NCBI GenBank assembly: GCA_007258455.2 | Contig: VDFB02000003.1 | Location: forward strand, 40,613,986-40,677,985 | Length of the DNA stretch: 64,000 bases | From: Sequoia sempervirens | Taxonomy: Eukaryota; Streptophyta; Pinopsida; Cupressales; Cupressaceae | Direction of reading: 5' to 3' | Position numbers and translations under genes: made by a program | In this document: in pieces, positions 54,781 through 64,000 of the stretch | Position numbering within the stretch: the first letter of the stretch is position 1 | Layout: each line of letters opens with the position of its first letter | Notes under the pieces: generated by a model | Told to the model about the DNA's origin: nothing | The model's database searches: none | What the model saw: only the letters and a program-made list of their open reading frames with translations

Positions 54781-57700
54781 ATAGTCAATTTGATTGTATA
54801 TAATCTAATGATCAGTAGCAAGGAGATCATAAGATATTTTCATGAATATATACATGCATAATTTGGCATGTTTCTTTCAAGGAAAAATAGTGAAGCTAGT
54901 AAATATATAGTAATGATCCAAAAAAATTAAGCAATGAGTGAGCTATTCTTTCCAGGTTTTCTCCTCGAACTTGATTTATTCGAGCAATAGCCACCTATTA
55001 TAAATAGGTGATTTATATCCAATAATTTTAGAACTAAAAAAATTAAATGTATGCTAAAGAAATGATGTTATTTTTAGACATATATATATGTGAAATCATT
55101 AAGGCGTAAACACATCTAATTTGATATGATATACCTTAGCCTTTTATATCTCTTTCTTGAATGAAGCATGATTATTTCAATATTATAAATTATTTGGGAT
55201 ATGAGAGCTTAGTGTTCCAACACTTAACCATCTCTAATGAAGTTATGACTACCCCATAAGTCATAAAAAATTATCTTAGTAATTTCATCACATCTTATTA
55301 ACTATATACCAATGAATATTCACATGCCTAATGAGGTAGGTGGCTATATAATGTATTTTCTCTTTGATATCCAAAAAGACACTAGAGGTCTTAAGGTGAT
55401 TTGACAAGAATCACAATGTCACATGATTAATTGTTACTATCATCCACAAGCACACCATAGGCCATCAATGCGAGTAATCCTCAATTTTTTGATGTGGAAA
55501 TATAAATTTTGTTACAATTTATTGAGCGATGTGGACAATCAAGTGTGATGGAATTAAAAAAGGTGATATAATTTTTAGATAAATTTTATCTATTTCATCA
55601 ATCAAGTTATACTTAATTGTTATAAATCTATTCACAACTAAATATATTATATTGCAAAAGGTGAGTGAATAAGGATTTTAGGATTGCATTCCTTGTATGG
55701 AAAATATGATGCTACACAGACATAATATTTAATACAAATTTTATAATGAGATAGTTTTAAGAAATTAAGTGCAACATTTCCAAATAATTTAAATTCAATT
55801 TTCATTACCACAAGTGTAATACATCAACCTATTATAAATTGGAAAAAAATATTATTGATAGCATGCATGCTTCTAAAAGACCAACATTAAAGATATCTAG
55901 TGTAACTCATGGGAAAAAATATGGTGCAACCACATACTGAAATAGTGTCAGCATTTGAAATAATAACCTAAACATTCATAAGGAAACACAATATGGAATT
56001 CATAAATTATTGCACATCAAATGAATAATGCACAATTGTAGCGTGAGCTGTCATTGGCATTTAAATGCTAGTGTATAGGGTGAACAAATCAAGGTACAAT
56101 TATCACTAATAGATAAGCAGTGAATAAAAACCTTGACTATTGTAGGAATTACAATGATGGTGCTAGCCAATGGAATGGCATGCAAGTAGCATTTAAGCAA
56201 CATTTTAGAAGATCTCATGACCATAAGACCTTTGAAAAAGAATTATATTGATGTGAAGGATTAAGAGTATCGCCCCCAAAGCATAGCAAGGTCTATGGAT
56301 GGGCACAAATAGTTCACAACACATGAGAATGCCAATCGTGGGATATGGAAAGAATGTACAACCTTCTAATGCTCATGCATCCATCCAAGGCCAAACTAGT
56401 AGCTATAACAAATATGGTGAATAGATGAACTAGCACAAGATAAATAGCTATTTAGTATCCATAGTTATGCAATCATTTAAATCTAGTGCTACCATTCAAA
56501 ATACAGGAATAAAAAGGCACTAAATATAGTAGCCATTAGGAACCTACACAGAAAACTTAGAGTCTCCATTAGGTTAAGAACCATTCAATTAGAGGATAGA
56601 TCAATGGAAATTGATCTATTATGTTTACTTTAGATCCAAATGTTTATACATAATCCAATGAGAGAAAATAAACTCTACAACATATGCTCAATGTTGTGAA
56701 GATCTTGGGGTGCAATGAACTAGTCGAGATTAAAAGAGGATAATGGCTATCCACATGAAAGATTTTCTTAAAAGAGTCTTACAAAATTTTGAACAAATGA
56801 TGTTAATATGAACTGAGTAACTAAATAACTAACTAATGAAAATAAATGAGCAAAGGTTGCAACTTTAAAATAAATTTCCCTTATGTTTTCAATGAGCTCT
56901 ATGATTATTATAAACACTATATATGATCTTCTATTAGGTGTGCAGTCTTGGGATCCTCACATGGTAGAAATTGATTTAGATAGTAAATACTATAGCAATC
57001 ATTGATAAACATGAATTCACAAGGTACAATAGTTGAAGAAAGGATCCAAGGTATTTTTATTTTGGTTATCAAAAAAATTTAGAATCTTTAATTTCTTTGA
57101 GGAAATGGACATTATCATCATTGAAAGATAACAATTATACTAATTATATTAATTATATTTGAAATAATGTTAAGTATTATAAATATTGGTTACGTTTTAT
57201 TTATTTAAATGGAGGACTCTTTCATCTATTTGATATTTGTTATCACATTAGCTAAAAAAAATTCAAAGATGATTTATAAACTATAATGTATTTTTGGAGG
57301 GGTTCTAATCTTTGATGTTATGTGAGTGGTTTCCTCATAGTATATAGTAAGATTTTCCTTAGTGGAACAATAGTTTCACACTTAAGGTTCTAAAAAATAT
57401 GTTGTTAATGCTTGAGGTGGTAGCCCATAAGTGCAACCAAAGATTTCAATAAAGAGGCTACGAGGTAGCAATCAAGTGATTTTTAACCAAGATATTTGTA
57501 GCATAACCACAAGCTCTTCTCCTTATGTGCACTACCTAGAATTTTAGGGTTGTTTCCTCCTCAACAAAATGGATGTTAATCATGGGTTAACATTTCCATT
57601 TCAATAAATTAGCTAGGGAGCATTTTTAAGCTACTTAAAGGCATAATAACTTACAAGGAGAAAATGAAATAACAAACTTTAAAATAAATAAAAAACACAT

Positions 57701-57810
57701 CAGATGCATTTCAAAAAATGACCTTGCACATATGTTGATTGAGCATAAAGAGGTTTCCCATCAAGTTCTACATATCTTCTAGTATAAATATAAATATTAT
57801 TAGTGTAACC
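54781..57810. other. AT-rich interval without recognisable genes
   Basis: Three kilobases, strongly AT-rich and without open frames of note on either strand. By position it would be the internal region of a minus-strand copia-type element whose LTR starts at 57829, but no gag or pol motif survives that I can see. Confidence 0.5.
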
Positions 57811-57828
57811 TAACCTACTTTGATACCA
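57811..57828 (-). other. Primer-binding site, copia type (tRNA-iMet)
   Basis: Reverse complement TGGTATCAAAGTAGGTTAGG directly follows an LTR end CTAACA. TGGTATCA(A/G)AG is the standard plant copia PBS. Confidence 0.75.
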
Positions 57829-58840
57829 TGTTAGAAACTAGGATTTTAGGATACTAATCATTATAAAAATATATAAAATAAATAAAATGATAATTATACG
57901 AGCATAGACATACACATTGCACAAGATATACATGGGAAAATCCCTTTCAGGTTAGAAACCCCATAAACCATCATTTAATTAAAAAATTTACAAAATAGTC
58001 TATTAAAATAGTTTGAACCTATGGACACTCCTCCACATGCTTCCACATGATCAATGATACCTTATGTGCATAGTGATATAATTCACTATAAAACCTCCAA
58101 ATTCACTTACTCTCAAATGAGAGAGAACCTCCTTAAATAAAGGAGAAAGGGTGGAAAAATACTTGAAAAGGTATTAGTCACACTCTATTCTTCACAAACT
58201 ATAGGTTGAAAAAATAAAATAGAATTTCATAAATTTTTGACCAAGTTGGGTGGCCAAACAAATAGTTTTTAATATTTTTAAAAATTCCTACTAAAAAATT
58301 CATAACTAATTATTTACTTTCAAAGAAATAAAAAAATGTGTGTCACATCCAAGCATGTGTCCTCTACTTATGTTGAAAGATTTGAAAAAAAATAAAAAAT
58401 TCTCATACTTAGGTTGGTTGGACAAACACATGCTTTTTATTTTGTTTTCAAAATTTAAAGTACTACTATATTGAAATTTTAAATTTTCATCAGATAAAAC
58501 TACTTTTTTCTAAATAAAGCCTGATAGCCTACAAACTAAATTCAATTTTCTACAAATTCTATTCCTACATATTTTCCAAATTATGATAATAACCTATTCA
58601 ATTTTTTATGTGAAGTTGTTTAAATTTTTTTTTTCTATATTTCCATTGCCACTTAGAGACATAGTTTGGCCCACTACGATCTTGCACGTGCCCAGCTATT
58701 CAAAGCAACCATTCATAAATAACTAATAATCTAATATTTAGATTATTAATTATTAAATGATATATTGTTTATAATATAAGGTTTTATAACCTTATATTAA
58801 AATAATATATAAATGTTATAAGAGTATGACCCAAATAACA
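57829..58840 (-). repeat. Copia-type LTR, minus strand, right boundary uncertain
   Basis: The plus-strand text begins TGTTAGAAACTAGGATTTTA next to the PBS, so the minus-strand LTR ends ...CTAACA. A GGGAAAATCCCTTTC word (57932) parallels one in the LTR at the window start. A TTTATTTAAGG word near 58130 on the minus strand could be its TATA element. The other end may be at AATAACA (about 58841) or further right; no target duplication was found. Confidence 0.5.
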
Positions 58841-59172
58841 TTACGTTATAGCATTATAGATTTTTTTTGCATGTATGAGAGTGTGAGTAGCAAGATGTTA
58901 GGGATGACCAGTGATGTGGTGCTTAAGTGTGTAGATTAACTACTAATTATTGCTGGAATATGCTATTAGTTAATTTTTAAAATTCCCCTTTGAGATGGTG
59001 GTGTTATATGATAGCTATGTTTGCAAGGTTAACATTTGGATTATATCCTAACTATGACACATATATTTGCTTATGAGGATTGTGCAACTGATAATCAAGA
59101 TGACAATTAGAAACCAAGAGTGAAGGATAAATCATTGAAAATAAATGTTGAAAGAATAATTATTAGTTTCAG

Positions 59173-60190
59173 GGTAAGTACAAAAAGATGGGTCCCAAAA
59201 AGGGGGCTTAAGTGGCCACTTTTTTTTTGAAATCAGGAAATACTGACCTTGGACGTGAAATTGAGGATAGTTACACTCAAAATTTTGAGTTGGAACAAAA
59301 ACAAGGATTGAAGTGCTCCGAGTCTACTTTCTAAACTACTAATTTATTTTGAAAATGGTTGAGATAAAGGGGTTCAAAAGAGGGACGTACATAAATTGGT
59401 GTTGTTTTTGTCAAAAAAACATAACATAGCAACTCTTGTACATCCCTAGCATGGCGAACTTTTTTTTAGTATTTTTAAAATTGCTCCAGTGCGAAATTAG
59501 CTAACAGTATGTAGTTGATGCATGAATTTTTTGATAATTTTTTAATGAATATTTGATTTTTTACTAATTTTTTAAGTGGACACTTCCTGAAAAACATAAT
59601 TTTGGCTGTGCTACCACTATAAATTTTGGAAACTAATTGGAAAAATTTCTTTTCTTTTTTTTTCTAATTTTTTTGAATGGATTCTAGTTTCTAAAAAAGT
59701 AATTTATTTGAAATTTTGATGAATGGTTAATTTATAATGAAAAAATACCAAACAATTCTTTTTGCCAAAAAAGACACACACAAACAAAAGAAATTATAGA
59801 TGAAAGGCTTAACATTGTGAGAAAGTGAAAAAAAAATTACATTGATGGATAGCTAAGAGAGAGCCTAGCATTACCTAGGTGTTCGATTTGTTCGACATTG
59901 AACCACGTGCAATGCTAACAGTGAGCACAAACCCGATTATGTGAAATATTGTAGAATTTGCAAAAACACATCTTTGGTTGTTGGGAATGCCCTCCAAACC
60001 TTTAGGTTAGTATTCTAAGACAAATACAAAGCCCAAGGCTTGGGGGATTCCCAAAGCAAGCTATAACATGAGCGTGTTATATCTTAGTTTTGACATGGTT
60101 TTTGCGTTTGTGAGGGACATATCTAGTAAGACATAATGCGAGTGCGGTATAAAATGTTCACGTTATGTCTTGCTCTATGTTAAATGCTAC
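59173..60190 (+). repeat. Interspersed repeat, copy 2
   Basis: Begins AAGATGGGTCCCAAAAAGGG and matches the reverse complement of 10632-11616 throughout, then passes into the same two simple-sequence tracts. Unlike copy 1 it is not attached to an RPA1 fragment, so the edge at 59173 is a true repeat boundary. No coding sequence; class unknown. Confidence 0.8.
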
Positions 60191-60945
60191 TCTATTGAAT
60201 GTATGTTTATATATTTTTATGTTTGTATGTACATGCATGCTTGTATGTATGTATTCCTATATGTATGTATGTATGTATGTATCAATGCACGTATATTGTA
60301 TGTATGCCTATTGTATGTAAGATTGTATCGACACATATACATGTATGCTTGTATGTATTTAGGATTGTATGTACATATATATTATGCTTGTATGTATGTA
60401 TGTATGTATGTATTTATGTATGTCTTTAGAGGGAGGGAGAATTTTAAGAGAGAGAGAGAGGTAGTAAGAGAGTCTGGAGAGAGGGAGAGGGGGTGGAAGT
60501 GAGAGTTTAAGAGAGAGGGAGTGGGAGAGAAGGGGTTGGAGTGAGAGGGACTTGGATAGGTAGGGTGGGATAGATAGAGAGAGAGAGGACTTGGGAGAGA
60601 GAGAATTAAAAGAGAGGGGGAGAGATAGGGGGAGAGAGAGAGAGAGGGAGAGAAAGAGAGAGTTATGTAGGTAGGGTTCCAAGGGGAGAGACTTGAGAGT
60701 GTGAGGGAGGGGTGAGAGGGAGAGACTTGACAGATAGGTAGTGAGAGGGAGTTCGAGAGAGAGGGAGTGGGAGAGAGTTGGAGGGAGATAGAGAGATAGA
60801 TAGAGGGAGTGAGAGAGGGTGGTAGGGATTGATTGAGCGAGAGATACGTAGAAAGAGGGAGAGGGTAGATAGAGACAATTAGAGAGGTTAGGAGAGAGGG
60901 GGGAGAGAGAGGTGAGATGTATAGATAGAGAGAAAGGGATAGGGG
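60190..60945. repeat. Microsatellite tracts (TATG)n then (GAGAGGGAGA)n
   Basis: 60195-60425 is a TGTATGTATG tract with scattered changes; 60430-60945 is GAGAGGGAGA-type purine repeat. They mirror the tracts beside copy 1 at 10306-10631. Open frames here are artefacts. Confidence 0.9.
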
Positions 60946-63900
60946 TTGAGGGATTAGGGTGGAAGAGCTACAGGGTTGATGGTTTAGGGTATTAGGGTTT
61001 AAGCATTGAGGGTTGAGGCCATATTAGGGTTGATGGTAGAGGGTATTGGGTTGAGGGTATAGGGTAGAAGGTTTAAGGGTTTAGGGTTAAAGGGTTTAGT
61101 CTTGAGGGTAGAGGGTTTAAGGTATAGGTTTGAGGGTATATGGTTGAAGGATTAGGTTGAGGGTCCAATGTAAAGGGTAAAGGGTATAGGGGTTGAGGGT
61201 TTAGGGTTTAAGGTTGAGGTTTGAGGGATTAAGGGTTGAGGGTTGAGAATTTAGGATTGAGGGTTTAATGTATAGGGTAGAGGGGTAGAGGGTAGAGGGC
61301 TTAAGGGTTTAGGGTTTAAGGGTTGAGGGTTGAGGGTTGAGGGTTTAAGGTTGAGGGTAGAGGATTGAGGGTATATGGTTGAGGGATTAGGGTTGAGGGT
61401 TGAGGGTAGAGGGTAGAGGGTTTAAGGGTTGAGGGTTGAGGGTTTAGGGTAGAGAGTTTTCTTGGATGTAAGGGTTTAAGGGTTGAGGGATTATGGTTGA
61501 GGGTAGATGTTTTGGGTAGAGGGTAGAGGGTATAGGGTTTAAGGGTTTAGGGTCTAAGGGTTGAGTGTTGAGGGTTTAGGGTTTAGGGTTGAGTTTTTTA
61601 GGGTTTAAGGGTTACAGGTTTAGGGTTAAGGGATTAGGGTAGAGAGGGAGGGATGGATGGATAGAGAGATGGATGGAGAAGAGGAGGGAGGGACAAAGAT
61701 ATATGAGGGTTGAGGATCCAATTTATAGGGTAGAGGTTTGAGAATTGAGGGTATAAGGTTGACAACCTATAGGGTTGAGAGATTAGGGTATTGGGATGGT
61801 GGTATAGGGTTGAGGTATTAGGGTTGAGGGATTAGGGTTGAGGGTACATATGGTTGAAGGATTGGGGTTGAGAGTCCAATGTATAGGGTAGAGGGTATCG
61901 GGGTTGAGGGATTAGGGTTTGAAGGTTGAGGATTGAGAGATTAAGGGTTGAGGGTTGAGAATTGAGGGTCAAGGGTTTAATGTATAAGGTAGAGGGTAGA
62001 GGGTAGAGGGTTTAAGGGTTTATAGTTTAAGGGTTGAGGGTAGAGGATTGAGGGTATAGAGTTGGGGGATTAGGGTTGACAGACCAATGTATAGGGTAGA
62101 GGGTATAGCGGTTGAGGGAGTAGGGTTTAAGAGTTGAGGGTTGAGGGTTTAAGGGTCAAGAGGGTTGAGGGATTAGAGTAGAGAGTTTCCTAAGTGGGTT
62201 TAAGGGTTTAAGGGTTGAGGGATTAGGGTTGAGGGTAGAGGGTAGAGGGTAGAGGGCTTAAGGGTTTAGGGTTTAAGGGTTGAGGGTTGAGGGTTTAGGG
62301 TTTAGGGTTTAGGGTTGAGTGTTTAAGGGTTTAAGGGTTGAGGATATATATTTGAGGGATTAGGGTGAAGAGGGATGGATGGAGGGAGGGAGAGATGGAG
62401 GGATAAGTGAGATAGAGAGAAGGAGAGAAGAGGAGGGAGGGAAAAATATATATGAGGGTTGAGGATCCAATGTATAGGGTAGAGGGTTGAGAATTGAGGG
62501 TATAGGGTTGATGCTCTATAGGGTTGATGGTTTAGGGTATTGGTTTGAGAGTATAGGTTTGAGGTATTAGGGTTGAGGGTACATATGGTTGAAGGATGAG
62601 GGTCCAGGGTCCAGGGTAGAGAGTTTACTAAGTGGGTTTAAGGGTTTACGGGTTGAGGGTAGAGGGTAGAGGGTATTTGGTTGAGGGTAGATGTTATATG
62701 GTTTAAGGGTTTAGGGTTGAGGTATTAGGGTAGAGAGGGAGGGATGGATGGATAAAGAGATGGAGGGAGAATTGAGATAGAGAGAAGGAGAGAAGAGGAG
62801 GGAGGGATTGAGATATATGAGGGTTTAGGATCCAATGTATAGGGTAGAGTGTTGAGAATTGAGGGTATAGGTTTGATGACTTATAAGGTTGATGGTTTAG
62901 GGTATTGGGTTGAGGGTCCAATGTATAGGGTAGAGGGTATCCAAGTTGAGATTTAGGGTTTGAGGGTTGAGGGTTTAATGTAGAGGGTAGAGGGTAGAGT
63001 GTAGAGGGTTTAAGGGTTTATGGCTTAAGGGTTGAGGGTTGAGGGTTGAGGGTTGAGGGTTTAAGGTTAAGGGAAGAGGATTGAGGGTATAGGGTTGGGG
63101 GATTAGGGTTGAGGGTCCAATGTATAGGGTAGAGGGTATAGCAGTTGAGGGAATAGGGTTTAAGGGTTGAGGGTAGAGGGTTGAGGGAATAAGGGTCAAT
63201 AAGGTTGAGGGATTAGGGTAGAGAGTTTAATAAGTGGGTTTAAGGGTTTAAGGGTTGAGGGTTGAGGGTTTAGGGTTTATGGTTGAGTTTTTAAGGGTTT
63301 AAGGGTTGATGGTTTAGGTTTTAGGGTGATGGGATTAGGGTAGAGAAGGATGGATGGATGGATAGAGATATTGAGGGAGAAGTGAGATAGAGAGAAGGAG
63401 AGAAGAGGAGGGAGGGATAGAGATATATGAGGGTTGATGATCCTATGTATACAATAGAGGGTTGAGAATTGAGGGTATAGGGTTGACGACCTATAGGGTT
63501 GATGGATTAGGGTATTGGGTTGAGGGTATAGGGTTGAGGGATTAAGGTTGAGGGTACATATGGTTGAAGGATTAGGGTTGAGGGTCCAATGTATAGGGTA
63601 GAGGGTATCAAGTTAAGGGTTTAGGGTTTGAGGGTTGAGGGATTAAGGGTTGAGGGTTGAGAATTGAGGGTTTAATGTAGAGGGTAGAGGGTAGATGGTT
63701 TAAGGGTTTAGGGTTTAAGGGTTGAGGGTTGAGGGTTTAAGGTTGAGGGTAGAGGATTGAGGGTATAGGGTTAGGGTATTAGGGTTGAGGGTCCAATGTA
63801 TAGGGTAAAGGGTATAGAGGTTGAGGGAGTAGGGTTTAATAGTTGAGGGTTGATGGATTAAGGGTCAAGAGGGTTGAGGGATTAGGGTAGAGAGTTTAAT

Positions 63901-64000
63901 AAGTGGGTTTAAGGGTTTAAGAGTTGAGGTATTAGTATTGAGGTTGAAGGGTATTGGGTTGAGGGTAGAGGGTAGATGGTTTAAGGGTTGAGGGTTGAGG
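60945..64000. repeat. Degenerate telomere-like satellite with higher-order structure
   Basis: More than 3 kb of heptamer-like units TTTAGGG, TTGAGGG, TAGAGGG and TATAGGG, all G-strand on the plus strand and continuing past the window. Larger landmarks recur. GGGATGGATGGATAGAGA followed by AGAAGAGGAGGGAGGGA occurs near 61650, 62375, 62735 and 63345. AGAGAGTTTA(A/C)TAAGTGGGTT occurs near 62190, 62620, 63220 and 63890. GGTCCAATGTATAGGGTAG occurs near 61165, 62085, 62910, 63115, 63585 and 63790. Spacing of the long landmarks varies between about 360 and 740 bp, so units have been reshuffled. Confidence 0.88.

Noticed and set aside
60170..60878. Open frames rich in Cys/Tyr/Met/Val and in Leu/Ser
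   Set aside because: Artefacts of TATG and GAGAGG microsatellites, open in several frames on both strands.
62703..63199. Proline-rich minus-strand frames (NPQPSTL type)
   Set aside because: Direct translation of the telomere-like satellite; no start context, and the same wording appears in other frames.
60945..64000. A true chromosome end
   Set aside because: Units are heavily mutated and mixed, the array is embedded beside transposons, and perfect TTTAGGG runs are absent.
1..64000. tRNA, rRNA, organellar insertions or intact host genes
   Set aside because: Looked for characteristic wording and found none; only tRNA-complementary primer-binding sites are present.

Overview
The window reads as nuclear DNA of a land plant with a very large, transposon-packed genome. 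Plant-type transposons of every major order are stacked inside one another, telomere-like heptamers are of the plant TTTAGGG type, and I see no rRNA, tRNA, operon or intact host gene. A gymnosperm is my best guess, but this is inference from repeat density; no marker gene fixes it. Nearly every coding trace is a transposon gene or a captured fragment, and nearly all are broken.

Most of the window is one nested stack that can be resolved from target-site duplications (TSDs). A Ty3/gypsy chromovirus (694-48574, TSD ACATA) has lost its RT/RNase H/integrase core but keeps gag, a protease-like domain and a chromodomain. Its gag is split by a large non-autonomous LTR element (2476-45881, TSD GGAAG/GGAAT) with LTRs of about 3.1 kb and a 2.4 kb internal region without pol. 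That element's left LTR is split by a 31 kb CACTA (En/Spm) transposon (2664-33674, TSD AAA), and its right LTR by a 3.8 kb insertion with LTR-like TG...CA ends (39845-43630, TSD AAAGT). The CACTA lies on the minus strand: TNPD-type transposase remnants at 26339-30945 and a TNPA-like gene at about 4048-6482. Roughly 17-18 kb of foreign material sits between them: an RPA1 C-terminal fragment, degenerate PPR-like fragments just beyond, telomere-like tracts, exon-bearing tandem repeats, and a 1,208-codon reading frame of unknown function (20941-24567).

Right of the stack lies a LINE ORF1 (DUF4283 type, minus strand, 53493 down to 48575). It is interrupted by a Mutator-like element (49101-52550) that carries an RNase H fragment and a 580-codon unknown frame. 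A solo LTR (53612-54775, TSD ATAAT) follows, then 3 kb without genes, a copia-type LTR/PBS on the minus strand (57829), an inverted copy of a repeat also found inside the CACTA (59173-60190), microsatellite tracts, and more than 3 kb of degenerate telomere-like satellite to the window end.

A common theme is the mode of decay. Several long frames (20941-24567, 50083 to about 51695, 41891-42343, 15493-16011) carry no visible indel over most or all of their length but contain in-frame stops, mostly TAG and TGA, each reachable by one C-to-T or G-to-A change. This fits deamination of methylated cytosines in silenced transposons. The best candidates for an undescribed system are the two long unknown frames, the phase-preserving exon triplication in the TNPA-like gene, and the dispersed GATGAGCGATG motif field in the 39845-43630 insertion.
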